From NCBI GenBank assembly GCA_020629155.1, contig JAHDDW010000001.1:346454-410453 (forward strand): DNA of 64,000 nucleotides, in the 5' to 3' direction. Shown in pieces: positions 1 to 9,273 of the stretch. The stretch comes from Acidimicrobiales bacterium. Lineage in GTDB: Bacteria > Actinomycetota > Acidimicrobiia > Acidimicrobiales > SZUA-35. Numbering within the stretch: the first letter of the stretch is position 1; each line of letters begins with the position of its first letter. The notes beneath the pieces are model-generated. The model was not told the DNA's origin. It worked only from the letters and a program-made list of their open reading frames with translations, and did not search any database. The translations under genes were made by a program, and so were the position numbers.

Positions 1-98
1 CAAGCAAGCAGGATAAGTTCTGGCGCTGCTGCATGCCAATCAATCGCAGGGCGCACAAACTCTGACTCTGCGACCAGCGCTAGCGAAGCATCAATCAT
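1..98 (-). CDS. nuoN: NADH-quinone oxidoreductase subunit N (partial, 5′ end only)
   Basis: Only the first 32 codons or so lie in the window; the gene runs off the left edge. The ATG overlaps the nuoM stop in an ATGA arrangement. The N-terminus ends in APELILLA, which is typical of NuoN just before its first membrane helix. NuoN is one of the three antiporter-like proton-pumping membrane subunits of complex I. Its position after nuoM is the standard order, so the identification is safe although little sequence is seen. Confidence 0.85.
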   Translation of the reverse strand, partial: MIDASLALVAESEFVRPAIDWHAAAPELILLA

Positions 99-1636
99 TT
101 GTCTAGCACCTTAAACATGTCGCCAATAGCAGTCGACGGCGCATCAGTAATATCGAAGATCAAACCAGGGAAGAAACCAAGCACAACAATGAGGATCAGA
201 AACGGCACCCAGGCTATCCATTCGCTCAACACAGCGTCAACAATTTCAGGGTCGTCGGCGAACTCTTCAGATGGTTTACCAAATGCTGTGCGTTGCAACA
301 GCCAAAGCAAATAGCCAGCAGCGAGTACCGTACCTAGTGCTGCGACGACCATGTAGCCTCGGAACAACCCAGTCGACAATCCAGGCGCAGGGTTATAAGC
401 AGATAAGATCGCTGGGAACTCGCCCCAGAAACCAGCAAGACCTGGCAAACCAAGCGATGCCATTGTTGCGAACCCTAAGATCCAACCCATGCGAGGAGCT
501 TGCAAGAGCAAACCACCGAGACGTTTAATTTCTAGCGTATGATAGCGCTCTTTCACCGACCCAGCGATGAAGAACAACATGCCAGTGATCAAACCATGAG
601 CAACCATGCCGAAGATAGCGGCGTTAATACCAAAGTCAGTCAATGTTGAGATGCCTAGCATGACATAGCCCATGTGGGCAACTGATGAGAACGCAATAAG
701 GCGTTTCATATCAGTCTGTGCTAAACAGCCAAGCGCACCGTAGATAATCCCGATGACTGCAAGAAGGCCGATCCAAGGAGCCCACGTGACGGCAGCTTCA
801 GGCAGTGTTGGCAATGCGATGCGAATGAACCCGTAGGTTCCAAGTTTGAGCAATACCGCAGCCAGAATAACCGAGCCTTGCGTTGGCGCTTGCGTGTGCG
901 CATCAGGCAACCACGTGTGGAAAGGAAACATCGGCACTTTGATACCAAACCCCATGAACATGCCACCAAACAGCAGCACCTGTGTCCCATGCGTGATATC
1001 GCTTGTTGAAACAAGCTCGCCTAATTTGACGATATCGAAGCTTTCTGACCCTGTCAGCCAATACAGCGCAAGGAAACTCACTAGCATCAACGCAGATCCA
1101 AACAGGGTGTAGAGGAAAAACTTGATCGAGGCATAGAGACGCTGCGGGCCGCCCCACACGCCGATCATGAAATACATTGGCAGCAGAACCACTTCGAAGA
1201 AAACAAAGAACAGAATCAGATCTTTCGCAACAAACGTGCCTAACATGCCTGTGTGGAGAATCAGCATGAGAATCAGGAACGCTTTTGCGTTACCAGGTTT
1301 CGGGATATGGTTCCAGCTATAGATAATCACCAACGGTGTCACTAACAGCGTTAGAGCAATTAGCGGCAATGAGATGCCGTCGATCCCTACGTTATAGCGT
1401 GTATTGATTATCTCGATCCAAGAAACATCTTGCACAAATTGCATTGAAGCAGAGTCGTCATAGTTGAAGTTTGTCAGCAACAGCACGCCAAAGAAAGCAC
1501 TCGCCAGCGACGTCGCCAACGCAACACCTTTGATAGCTGGCTCCATTGTCTTTGGCATCGCCATCATCAGCGCAACACCAAGAAGAGGAACAAAAACCAT
1601 TGCGGTTATTCCCCATGTGTCTAGAAATTCTGTCAT
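95..1636 (-). CDS. nuoM: NADH-quinone oxidoreductase subunit M
   Basis: This 513-residue protein is a multi-helix antiporter-like subunit of respiratory complex I, which couples quinone reduction to proton translocation across the cytoplasmic membrane. The family signature HTWLPDAHTQAPTQGS, followed by the LLKLGTYGF helix, is visible around residues 240–270, and conserved hydrophobic helices run through the whole length. The length is normal for NuoM. It follows nuoL after about 30 bases and overlaps nuoN by 4 bases, so translation of the distal operon is probably coupled. Nothing is missing or broken. Confidence 0.97.
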   Translation of the reverse strand: MTEFLDTWGITAMVFVPLLGVALMMAMPKTMEPAIKGVALATSLASAFFGVLLLTNFNYDDSASMQFVQDVSWIEIINTRYNVGIDGISLPLIALTLLVTPLVIIYSWNHIPKPGNAKAFLILMLILHTGMLGTFVAKDLILFFVFFEVVLLPMYFMIGVWGGPQRLYASIKFFLYTLFGSALMLVSFLALYWLTGSESFDIVKLGELVSTSDITHGTQVLLFGGMFMGFGIKVPMFPFHTWLPDAHTQAPTQGSVILAAVLLKLGTYGFIRIALPTLPEAAVTWAPWIGLLAVIGIIYGALGCLAQTDMKRLIAFSSVAHMGYVMLGISTLTDFGINAAIFGMVAHGLITGMLFFIAGSVKERYHTLEIKRLGGLLLQAPRMGWILGFATMASLGLPGLAGFWGEFPAILSAYNPAPGLSTGLFRGYMVVAALGTVLAAGYLLWLLQRTAFGKPSEEFADDPEIVDAVLSEWIAWVPFLILIVVLGFFPGLIFDITDAPSTAIGDMFKVLDK

Positions 1637-1666
1637 CTTTGTTCCTTACTCATACACACAACTTCC

Positions 1667-4060
1667 CTAAAAATCGACCATAAACACAGCTGCCAGCAAC
1701 GCCGCAGCAGCGAACATCATGACGGCATAGTGACGAACTTGGCCGCTCTGGACCTGACGTAATGACTCGCCTGACTCGCTTGCGCCTCGGCCTGAGGCAT
1801 TCACCAGCCCATCGATCGTACCTTGATCGATGAAACGATAGATGAAGCGACCGACAAACACCGAGAGCTTACCAGCAACATTAATCACCTGGTCTAAAAC
1901 ATTTTGATTAAACCAATAGGCAGCTTTAGCCACAGGACCTTTTGTGCCAGCAGCGATAACGCCGCTATAGAGATGATCTAGATAATATTTGTTTGTCAAA
2001 AACGCATAGCCTGCACGCAACGGCGGCACCTTCGCAAGGAACCCGTCGCTATATTCAGTTGCTTGTGGGTCTTTCGCATATAGTTTTTTGTAATATGCCA
2101 GCACTGCCCCACCAGCGCCAACTGCGCATAACGTAGCCACGATCGCAAGAGAAAGGCTAGGTTTTGCGTGTGTGAACCCATTGGCTTTACCAACAAATGT
2201 GGCAATCCCAGCAGGTTCAACCCAATCTTCAAATTTATGTGCCCAGCTTTTTGGCAGACCTAACGTTTCGACAAATGGCGACGGCATGTTTAAGAAACCG
2301 ACAACACTTGCTAAACCAGCAAGCACAATAAGTGGGATCGTAATACGTGAACCTGATTCATGCGGCTTTTCATGACCACGATAGGTGCCAAAGAAGGTTA
2401 GCCAAATCACCCGAGTCATGTAGGCAGCAGTCATCGCAGCAGTAAGCATACCGAAGATAAACGGTATGTAATAGGTTCCGTTACCTCCAGTGCCTGGCCA
2501 AACACCAGCACCAGCGAGAATTTCGTCTTTGCTCCAGAACCCTGCGAGTGGCGGAATACCAGCGAGCGCTAGCGACCCGATCATAAAGGTTGCAAACGTC
2601 TTGGGCATATATTTACGCAAGCCGCCCATGTCAGCTTTCATATCGAAACTGTGATGGCATGCGTGGCTGACTGAACCAGCGCCGAGGAACAAACACGCTT
2701 TAAAGAATGCGTGGGTGAACAGATGGAACATGCCGGCGGTGTAGGCACCAACGCCAAGTGCTAGCACCATATAGCCAAGCTGCGACACGGTTGAATACGC
2801 CAACACTTTTTTGATGTCACGCTGCACGAAGGCAAGCAGACCGCCACCAACAGTTGTGATTGCGCCGATAAGTGCCATCGCATTGATGTTTGAACCTGCG
2901 ATAGTGAGCCCTTCCCAAAACACTGGGTAGAGACGACCGATCATATAGACACCGGCCACAACCATCGTCGCAGCGTGAATAAGCGCAGAAACAGGCGTCG
3001 GTCCTGCCATCGCGTCAGGCAGCCACGTATGGAGAATAAACTGGCCCGATTTACTCATAACCGCAGCCATTAAACATAACGCAGCTATGGTCAGCAAGCC
3101 TTTATCGATACCGCCTTCTTGCCCCGAAAGCACCGCCATCTGGTTAATTTTTTCGATGCTGAATGATTTGTCGGCGGCGAAATAGAGCACGGTCATACCG
3201 ATAAGCAGACCAATATCGCCGACACGGTTCGTGAGGAACGCTTTCAACGCAGCGTCAGAGTTAGGTTTATCTTCCCACCAATGGCCAATAAGCGCAAACG
3301 AGCAAACACCGACAAGCTCCCAACCGACAATAAGTTGCAGCGTGCTCGACGAAAGCACCATGAACAACATCGCCGAGGTAAAGAGCGAAAGGAACGCAAA
3401 ATAGTGAGTGAAACGACGATCGCCGTGCACATAATCAGTCGAATAAACATGGACAAGTAACGAAACAAGCGTGACGACAAACAACATCATGACCGACTGG
3501 CCATCAACCCACGTGCCGATGCTGATTGCAGGCGCATCGCTTTCGCTGTGTGCTGTCGCATAGTCATCGCTTTTGTCAGCTTCACTATCGCTGCTGTCTT
3601 CAGCTGCTATGGCAACAATGGCTGGTGAATCAATTGCTGTTTTGTTCTCTTTTGAGGTTTCGCTAGGAGCTTCTTCTTCGCTGTGACTGTCTGACGAGCC
3701 ACCGATTGAGAACCATTCAACTTCAGTGATTATTGGCTTGCCGCGGACAGCGCCATCATCAGCGGTTAAAATAACTTTTTGTGATGGCTCACCTTCGATT
3801 GAAAGGGCTGCATATGATTCATCGGTTTTTTCACTTTGTGAGTCGTTGATTTGAGTGATCCAGGTAAACGTTGCGAAAACAGCTAAACCAAAGGCAAGAC
3901 CAACAGAGAAGATGCCGATTTCTGCACCTCTTTTAGGAAGTTTTTTACCAAAGAAAAGAATCAAGAAAAACGACAACGCTGGTAACGCTGGTACTAACCA
4001 AACGTTTTCAAAAATCCAAGCTACAGACTCAGCGTCTACATTTTCAGCACTAAAAATCAC
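1667..4060 (-). CDS. nuoL: NADH-quinone oxidoreductase subunit L with an extra acidic loop
   Basis: NuoL is the distal proton-pumping subunit of complex I. The canonical motif HTWLPDAMAGPTPVSALIH lies near residues 345–365, and the long C-terminal part fits the lateral helix and last membrane helices. At 797 residues it is well above the usual 610–650. The excess is mainly a low-complexity Ser/Glu/Asp-rich stretch at about residues 72–185, between the first two hydrophobic helices and the helix beginning VMMLFVVTLVSLLVHVYS. The insertion is in frame and flanked by normal sequence, so the protein should fold. What the acidic loop does is unknown. The gene sits between nuoK and nuoM in the operon. 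Confidence 0.96.
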   Translation of the reverse strand: MIFSAENVDAESVAWIFENVWLVPALPALSFFLILFFGKKLPKRGAEIGIFSVGLAFGLAVFATFTWITQINDSQSEKTDESYAALSIEGEPSQKVILTADDGAVRGKPIITEVEWFSIGGSSDSHSEEEAPSETSKENKTAIDSPAIVAIAAEDSSDSEADKSDDYATAHSESDAPAISIGTWVDGQSVMMLFVVTLVSLLVHVYSTDYVHGDRRFTHYFAFLSLFTSAMLFMVLSSSTLQLIVGWELVGVCSFALIGHWWEDKPNSDAALKAFLTNRVGDIGLLIGMTVLYFAADKSFSIEKINQMAVLSGQEGGIDKGLLTIAALCLMAAVMSKSGQFILHTWLPDAMAGPTPVSALIHAATMVVAGVYMIGRLYPVFWEGLTIAGSNINAMALIGAITTVGGGLLAFVQRDIKKVLAYSTVSQLGYMVLALGVGAYTAGMFHLFTHAFFKACLFLGAGSVSHACHHSFDMKADMGGLRKYMPKTFATFMIGSLALAGIPPLAGFWSKDEILAGAGVWPGTGGNGTYYIPFIFGMLTAAMTAAYMTRVIWLTFFGTYRGHEKPHESGSRITIPLIVLAGLASVVGFLNMPSPFVETLGLPKSWAHKFEDWVEPAGIATFVGKANGFTHAKPSLSLAIVATLCAVGAGGAVLAYYKKLYAKDPQATEYSDGFLAKVPPLRAGYAFLTNKYYLDHLYSGVIAAGTKGPVAKAAYWFNQNVLDQVINVAGKLSVFVGRFIYRFIDQGTIDGLVNASGRGASESGESLRQVQSGQVRHYAVMMFAAAALLAAVFMVDF

Positions 4061-4068
4061 GTCTCAAC

Positions 4069-4368
4069 CTACCCTTTAAGCAAATCTGCTTCAGACACAT
4101 CGATACTGCGACGGTTTCTATAGATCAACAAAACAATTGCCAAACCAACACCGACCTCGGCAGCGGCGACAGCAATAATAAACAGCGCAAACACCTGGCC
4201 AGACAAATCTTGATGATAGGCACCAAAGGCGATCAGATTAATATTGACAGCATTCAAAATAAGCTCGATCGATAACAGCACAAGCACACCGTTTTTGCGT
4301 GTCAAGACACCGTACACGCCGATAGAAAAAAGGATCGCAGCAAAGAATAAGAATTGGTTTAAGAACAT
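4069..4368 (-). CDS. nuoK: NADH-quinone oxidoreductase subunit K
   Basis: This is a 99-residue, three-helix membrane subunit of complex I. The sequence has the expected glutamate-containing helices (SIELILNAVNINLIAF and IAVAAAEVGVGLAIVLL). I chose the ATG at 4368 because a GGAGG ribosome-binding site lies 5 bases upstream and the protein then has the family length. An open frame extends upstream to 4515, but it only reads through the repeat array and does not resemble NuoK. NuoK closely precedes nuoL. Its separation from nuoJ by about 316 bases is unusual, because these genes normally abut. Confidence 0.95.
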   Translation of the reverse strand: MFLNQFLFFAAILFSIGVYGVLTRKNGVLVLLSIELILNAVNINLIAFGAYHQDLSGQVFALFIIAVAAAEVGVGLAIVLLIYRNRRSIDVSEADLLKG

Positions 4369-4386
4369 AAGAACCTCCGTGCATAG

Positions 4387-4683
4387 TCTGCACCCAACGC
4401 CCGAGCCATCAGCTGCGTGCCAGCACCCCAAGCGCAGCGGAAACAATCCACCAAACCACCCAAACAGAGACCCACCAAAAGCTGCGTGCCAACGCGCCGA
4501 GCGCAGCGGAAACAATCCACCAAACCACCCAAACAGAGACCCGCCAAAAGCTGCGTGCTAACGCGCCGAGCGCAGCGGAAATAACCTGCTGAAACGTTTG
4601 AACAGAACCCTGCTAAGAGCTGCGTGCCAACGCCCTGAGCGGAGCGGAAATACCGTGGGTATGTATAATTAAAAAACATACCC
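4387..4683 (-). repeat. 69-bp tandem repeat array with terminal hairpin between nuoJ and nuoK
   Basis: Three full 69-bp units (4411–4479, 4480–4548, 4549–4617), plus a partial unit at each end, fill this gap. Units 1 and 2 are nearly identical and unit 3 is diverged. Each contains the core GCTGCGTGCCAACGC…GAGCGCAGCGG. At the nuoJ side lies a hairpin with 8-bp arms (4657–4664 GGGTATGT and 4676–4683 ACATACCC) and an 11-base loop. Read on the minus strand the order is hairpin, core, second-hairpin-like segment, then repeated core units. The same elements recur singly at 5256, 28899 and 40350. Because 69 is divisible by three, the minus strand stays open across the array. Confidence 0.9.
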
Positions 4684-4684
4684 A

Positions 4685-5278
4685 TCAATCTTTCCTCGCA
4701 ACGACGACTGCGCCTATTAGTGCTGCAAGTAGCAGCACAGAAAGCGCTTCAAAAGGAACAATAAAGGTGCTAAAAATTTCGCCTGAAACTTCGCTAGTGC
4801 GCTGCGGAGCCATATCGTCTGGCATAGTTTTCGAGCCGAAATACTCCCACAGTGAATACCCCATAACAGCAGCCATCGCCGTGGCGACAAGCGCACCGAG
4901 CCATTTGTGGTCATAGTCAAGGTTGTCTTCTTTGCCGATTTGAGCACGTGTCAACATAACACCAAAGAGCATCAACACCATAACGGCACCAAGATAGACC
5001 ATAACTTGGGTTGCAGCAGCAAACTCGGCCCCTAACACAATATAGGTTGCGGCAACCGACGAAAGTACAACCAGAAGATACAACGCTGCGTGAACAACAT
5101 TTTTGGTTGTCACCATTTTGAGTGCAGCGGCAACCGCCACGGCAGCGACCACATAGAAAAAACCGTTTGCTATCCACTCGCCTGTTTCACTCAACGGCGT
5201 GTTTTCAGCAGCCAAAGAAAGTAAGTTCCCTAGAATCACTTTGGCACCTTCTTTCGGCGATGTCTGACGACTGTACAT
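4685..5278 (-). CDS. nuoJ: NADH-quinone oxidoreductase subunit J
   Basis: NuoJ is a five-helix membrane subunit of complex I. The typical segment AATQVMVYLGAVMVLMLFGVMLT is present in mid-protein, and the C-terminal helix ends in VVVARKD. The start is ambiguous. ATG at 5278 gives 197 residues but lies in repeat-derived DNA. The GTG at 5239 gives 184 residues, has an AGAAGG-like site upstream, and is where homology to NuoJ would begin. The GTG sits in a 23-bp sequence that is repeated at the nuoI stop, so in the ancestor the nuoI TGA and the nuoJ GTG probably overlapped as GTGA. Confidence 0.94.
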   Translation of the reverse strand: MYSRQTSPKEGAKVILGNLLSLAAENTPLSETGEWIANGFFYVVAAVAVAAALKMVTTKNVVHAALYLLVVLSSVAATYIVLGAEFAAATQVMVYLGAVMVLMLFGVMLTRAQIGKEDNLDYDHKWLGALVATAMAAVMGYSLWEYFGSKTMPDDMAPQRTSEVSGEIFSTFIVPFEALSVLLLAALIGAVVVARKD

Positions 5279-5364
5279 CGCCTCAGTATTTCCGCTCCGC
5301 TCGGGGCGTTACCACGCAGGTAGCTAGGTACGTCAACTGAAAGAATCACTTTGGCACCTTCTTT
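5232..5364 (+). repeat. Inserted hairpin repeat flanked by 23-bp direct duplications (nuoI–nuoJ junction)
   Basis: An identical 23-bp sequence occurs at 5232–5254 and 5342–5364, and the 87 bases between hold a dispersed repeat. That repeat has an 8-bp hairpin (GGCGATGT at 5256–5263 and ACATCGCC at 5275–5282, 11-base loop), then TCAG, then the core TATTTCCGCTCCGC…GGGCGTTACCACGCAG (5287–5319). One duplicate holds the nuoI stop and the other the likely original nuoJ start. The arrangement looks like an insertion that duplicated its target. Hairpin geometry and core match the copies at 4657, 28899 and 40350. Confidence 0.85.
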
Positions 5365-5843
5365 ACCTTGGCTTGTGATCCAGCTTCATAGGATTCAAAC
5401 TCTGGCACGGTTTCCATCCACTGCCCCAAACGCTTTTTGTCATGCAACAAATCAGCAATTTTTGGTTCGCTATATTCATATTCAGGCGTCCAAAACAGTG
5501 CTTCGAAAGGGCACACTTCAACGCAGATGCCGCAATACATACACAAGCTGTAGTCGATATCGAAACGGTCTAACTTGTTGACGCTACGAGGTTTTCCACC
5601 CTCGCGACGAGGCGGTGCTAACTCTTTATGTCCTTCAATATAGATGCACCAATCAGGGCATTCACGAGCGCACAACATGCATGACGTGCAGTTATCTTCA
5701 TGCAGAGCAATCACGCCACGAGCCCTCGGCGCAGGTGTTTCTTTTTCGTGCGGATACTGCACGGTTTCAGCACCTTTGATAACAGTCTTCGCCATCTCTT
5801 TAAAGGTGACCGTTAACCCTTTAACTAAACCGGGAATAGCCAT
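5346..5843 (-). CDS. nuoI: NADH-quinone oxidoreductase subunit I
   Basis: NuoI is the peripheral subunit holding the two 4Fe-4S clusters (N6a and N6b) that carry electrons towards the quinone site. Two cysteine motifs are visible: [12 protein letters not shown] in the middle and [12 protein letters not shown] after it. The ATG at 5843 shares its A with the nuoH stop (TAATG) and gives 165 residues, the usual size; a longer upstream reading only enters nuoH. The C-terminus (KVKKVPK) and the stop codon lie in the 23-bp sequence duplicated at the start of nuoJ. Confidence 0.97.
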   Translation of the reverse strand: MAIPGLVKGLTVTFKEMAKTVIKGAETVQYPHEKETPAPRARGVIALHEDNCTSCMLCARECPDWCIYIEGHKELAPPRREGGKPRSVNKLDRFDIDYSLCMYCGICVEVCPFEALFWTPEYEYSEPKIADLLHDKKRLGQWMETVPEFESYEAGSQAKVKKVPK

Positions 5844-6898
5844 TAGACAAACACCACTTTCAGAACAGCTGTTGCAACGATATTCACTAATGCCAGTGGG
5901 ATAAGAAGCTTCCACGCTAGACGCTGCAACTGATCTTCACGGAAACGAGGGTAGGTGAACCTGACCCAATAAATCACAAACGTAATCGCCAACATTTTAA
6001 CCGCCATAACACCAGGGCCTAGTAAATCGAACCAGGCAGAATCGGCCTCAATACCGATCATGTCAGTCACAAATGGCGGTACGGACCAGCCGCCTAAGAA
6101 CAAGGTTGAAGCAATAAAGGCGAAAATGTTAGCCGTCGCAAATTCACCGATGAAGAACATCAAGAATCTGAACCCTGAGTATTCAGTCATATAGCCTGTG
6201 ACCAGCTCAGACTCGGCGATAGGCATATCAAAAGGAGTCTGTGTTAATTCAGCCTGCACCGCAACCATGAAAATCAGAAAGCCCATAAACTGGGTGAGAA
6301 TAAACGGGTTACCTAGCGCTCCCATCCCGAAAATTTCGCCTTCAATCTGGGCGGTGACAATTCCCTGCATATTCATTGTGCCAGCTTGAATAACAACACC
6401 AACAACAGCCAAGATCATCGGCAGCTCATAGGCAATCAGCTGACCAGCGGCACGCAAGCCACCAAGCATCGAATATTTGCTTGCGCTCGCCCATCCAGCC
6501 ATCAAAATGCCGATAACAGAGAGCGACGAAACACCTAGCGCAAAGAAAATGCCTGTGTCATAGTTGGCAAACATTGCATTAGGTCCAAACGGCACAACCA
6601 ACACAAGCAGAAACGAGCTAACAATGACAACATAAGGCGCAAACGCATAGACGTAGCGATCAGCTTTTTCAGGGAAAATATCTTCCTTCTGTGCCGACTT
6701 TCCGAGCTCGGCCAGCAGCTGCAACGAACCGAATGGTCCTGCTTCCATAGGCCCGAGTCGGCTTTGCATAAACGAAACCATTTTAAACAAATACAGATAC
6801 ACCGTCGCGCCAGCTGGAATCAACACAGCAACAATCGAAAAAACAAGCTTAATAACCGTTATTTGCCAATAGGCAAGTTCTATAGCAAGAAGACTCAT
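5843..6898 (-). CDS. nuoH: NADH-quinone oxidoreductase subunit H
   Basis: NuoH is the membrane subunit that forms the quinone chamber and links the peripheral arm to the pumping arm. At 351 residues it has the expected length and about eight hydrophobic helices. Family loops are clear: [20 protein letters not shown] near residues 45–65 and [20 protein letters not shown] in the second half. It overlaps nuoD by 4 bases (ATGA) and follows it directly. In a fourteen-gene operon nuoE, nuoF and nuoG would lie between nuoD and nuoH; none is present here. Confidence 0.97.
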   Translation of the reverse strand: MSLLAIELAYWQITVIKLVFSIVAVLIPAGATVYLYLFKMVSFMQSRLGPMEAGPFGSLQLLAELGKSAQKEDIFPEKADRYVYAFAPYVVIVSSFLLVLVVPFGPNAMFANYDTGIFFALGVSSLSVIGILMAGWASASKYSMLGGLRAAGQLIAYELPMILAVVGVVIQAGTMNMQGIVTAQIEGEIFGMGALGNPFILTQFMGFLIFMVAVQAELTQTPFDMPIAESELVTGYMTEYSGFRFLMFFIGEFATANIFAFIASTLFLGGWSVPPFVTDMIGIEADSAWFDLLGPGVMAVKMLAITFVIYWVRFTYPRFREDQLQRLAWKLLIPLALVNIVATAVLKVVFV

Positions 6899-8079
6899 CG
6901 ATCTAAATCTCCCAGAATAAAATAAAGCGACGCCAAAATAGTGATCACATCAGGAACGTAGGTGCCTTTTAACAGCCACGGCGTGATTGACATATTAGAG
7001 AAACTTGCCGAGCGGATCTTCACTCGAAACGGCTCCAAACCGCCCTTACTCACGACGTAGTAACCCATGTGACCTAAAGGATTTTCAGTCGCAACGTATG
7101 CTTCACCTTCAGGCACTTTGATAATGCGAGGCACTTTCGCCATGATCGGGCCAGCTGGCATGCTATCAAGCAGCTGCTCGACAATCGAACACGATTCGCG
7201 AACTTCTTGCAGGCGGACCCAATACCTAGCGAACGAATCGCCGTCAGGGTGCGTCCACACTTTCCAGTCGACCTTGTCATATGGCAAGCCAGCAGGGTTA
7301 TCACGACGCAAATCCCAGTCGACACCAGAGGCGCGAATGTTTGCGCCCGTCATACCATAGGAAAGGCCCACATCGGCAGGAATAACACCGATACCACGAG
7401 TACGTTCTTCAAAAATTTCGTTACCGACAATCAACGTCTCAACTTCATCGCAGAAATCACGAATCTTGTCTAACGCGACTTTGGTTTCAGCGATCCAACC
7501 CGCAGGCAAATCGTCCTTCACTCCCCCGATACGGTCAAAGTTTGGGTGGAAACGGCCGCCAGTGGCAGCTTCAATCTGGTTAAGAATCAGCTCACGGTCA
7601 CGCAACGCATAAAACATTGGCGTTACCGCACCGAGCTGTACGCCCATATCACCGAGGAACAAAACAATATTGGCGATGCGGCCCATCTCGAACAATATGG
7701 TGCGAATCCACTGCGCACGCGCAGGCGCTTCGATTTCCATAAGCTGCTCTGCCGCTAAAATAAACGGCACCTCATTTGCGAAACTGCCAACCCAGTCAAT
7801 ACGGTTAATCAGCGTTGTCACCTGCGGATAGGTGCGCACCTCTGTCAATTTTTCATAACCACGGTGCATATAGCCAAGCACAGGATCAGCGTCGATAACT
7901 TGTTCACCGTCGAGACGAACGATAATACGCAACGTTCCGTGCGTCGCTGGGTGCTGCGGCCCGATATTGAGCGTCATACCTTCAGCTTCAAGCTCGACGT
8001 TGACGCGAGCGTCGGCAGCCTGGGCAGCAACATAGGCAAGCTGGCGTTGATCACCCAGTTTTTGATCACTAAGGCTCAT
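6895..8079 (-). CDS. nuoD: NADH-quinone oxidoreductase subunit D (49-kDa-type)
   Basis: NuoD forms one wall of the quinone-binding pocket. The protein has 394 residues. The N-terminal motif NIGPQHPATHGTLR (conserved HPATHG) and GYMHRGYEKL follow after about 35 residues, and the C-terminus ends in the typical [16 protein letters not shown]. All are diagnostic of the 49-kDa subunit and related NiFe-hydrogenase large-subunit folds. It overlaps nuoC by 4 bases and nuoH by 4 bases, so the D–H junction is tight and no NADH-module genes have been lost recently from a loose gap. Confidence 0.97.
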   Translation of the reverse strand: MSLSDQKLGDQRQLAYVAAQAADARVNVELEAEGMTLNIGPQHPATHGTLRIIVRLDGEQVIDADPVLGYMHRGYEKLTEVRTYPQVTTLINRIDWVGSFANEVPFILAAEQLMEIEAPARAQWIRTILFEMGRIANIVLFLGDMGVQLGAVTPMFYALRDRELILNQIEAATGGRFHPNFDRIGGVKDDLPAGWIAETKVALDKIRDFCDEVETLIVGNEIFEERTRGIGVIPADVGLSYGMTGANIRASGVDWDLRRDNPAGLPYDKVDWKVWTHPDGDSFARYWVRLQEVRESCSIVEQLLDSMPAGPIMAKVPRIIKVPEGEAYVATENPLGHMGYYVVSKGGLEPFRVKIRSASFSNMSITPWLLKGTYVPDVITILASLYFILGDLDR

Positions 8080-8786
8080 GGTTGCGTCCCTTCAGCATCA
8101 GGATTCTTTAACGAAGGCGCGGCAACTTCTGGCATCGGTTCAACATCAACAATGCCTGGCCACGGTTTAATGAGACGAGCAAGCAGCGGATAATCTTTTC
8201 GCAAAGGGTTACCTTCAAAACCAGTAGGCAAATAAATATTGCGTAGTTTCTCATGGCCGACGAACTCGATACCAAACATTTCGTAGCATTCACGTTCATG
8301 CCACGCAGCACCAGGATAATGATCAACAATGGTTTCTATCTGCATTGACTCGTCAATATCGGCTTTGAGATTGATACCCATATGGCTTGACAAACTATAG
8401 ACGCGAGCAAGGGCTTGAAATCTTGTTTCGCCGCCGCCATAGCCTGTTACGATTGTCGAATCCCAGCTTTCGCTCGGTGATTCAGCCGAACCTAGATGCA
8501 CGTCAACTTCTGCTTCATGGCTGCGGCCATACGGCGAAGGCAGCCAGTCGACCGCTGAAAGGAAATCGAAGAAACCATAATTTTGTGCATTCTTCAAAAA
8601 ATTACATGCTGTTGACCATGCATCGTTTGCGACACGAGCCCAAACATCGACACCAGGGGCGACGTGAGTCTGCAGAAGGTCTGGCCCTAATTCGACGCGA
8701 AGTGATTCGACAAGTGCTTCGCGGGCTTCGTCAACAGGAGTGCTTTGTGGTTCAACCTCAGAAGGTTCGGTATCAGCTGATGGCAA
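8076..8786 (-). CDS. nuoC: NADH-quinone oxidoreductase subunit C
   Basis: NuoC is the 30-kDa-type peripheral subunit of complex I. The 236-residue sequence contains the diagnostic stretch [19 protein letters not shown] followed by [20 protein letters not shown], the family hallmark at the C-terminal part of the domain. The first 35 residues are acidic and poorly conserved, which is common. The gene overlaps nuoB by 14 bases and nuoD by 4, consistent with one transcription unit and translational coupling. It is a separate gene, not a nuoCD fusion. Confidence 0.96.
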   Translation of the reverse strand: MPSADTEPSEVEPQSTPVDEAREALVESLRVELGPDLLQTHVAPGVDVWARVANDAWSTACNFLKNAQNYGFFDFLSAVDWLPSPYGRSHEAEVDVHLGSAESPSESWDSTIVTGYGGGETRFQALARVYSLSSHMGINLKADIDESMQIETIVDHYPGAAWHERECYEMFGIEFVGHEKLRNIYLPTGFEGNPLRKDYPLLARLIKPWPGIVDVEPMPEVAAPSLKNPDAEGTQP

Positions 8787-9273
8787 GGGGATCCCCTTTC
8801 CATTTTTCGGCCATGTCTTCGTTCTGGATAAGCTCTTGAAGAAGAACGATGCCCTCTAAAAGTGCTTCTGGCCGTGGAGGACATCCAGGAACATAGACAT
8901 CGACAGGAATAATTTGGTCGACGCCTTTCGTCACCGAATAGCTATCCCAATATGGACCGCCGCAGTTAGCACACGACCCCATCGAAATAACATATTTAGG
9001 CTCAGGCATCTGCTCATACAGACGTCGAACAGCTGGTGCCATTTTGTCGGTTACCGTGCCCGAAATGATCACAAGATCGGCCTGACGAGGACTTGCTGGC
9101 AGCGGGATAACACCGAGACGCATAACGTCATAGCGAGGCGACGCGAGCGTTGCAGCCATCTCAATAGCGCAGCACGCCAAACCCCACTGGTAAACCCAGA
9201 GAGAATATTTACGACTCATATTTAAAAGAGTAGTTAACCCTTTAGGCAGCTTCGATGACTCTACTAAACCCAA
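8773..9273 (-). CDS. nuoB: NADH-quinone oxidoreductase subunit B
   Basis: NuoB carries the terminal 4Fe-4S cluster N2, the immediate electron donor to quinone. All cluster ligands are visible: the tandem cysteines in [10 protein letters not shown], the cysteine in [16 protein letters not shown] and the one in [14 protein letters not shown]. The length of 166 residues is normal. It starts inside the end of nuoA (10-base overlap) and runs 14 bases into nuoC. Confidence 0.97.
   Translation of the reverse strand: MGLVESSKLPKGLTTLLNMSRKYSLWVYQWGLACCAIEMAATLASPRYDVMRLGVIPLPASPRQADLVIISGTVTDKMAPAVRRLYEQMPEPKYVISMGSCANCGGPYWDSYSVTKGVDQIIPVDVYVPGCPPRPEALLEGIVLLQELIQNEDMAEKWKGDPLAIS

Noticed and set aside
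4359-4688. 109-residue open frame across the nuoJ–nuoK repeats as a protein gene
   Set aside because: It is built of 23-codon repeat units with odd Cys/Arg-rich content and resembles no protein. I treat it as repeat DNA that happens to stay open, though it may help ribosome passage.
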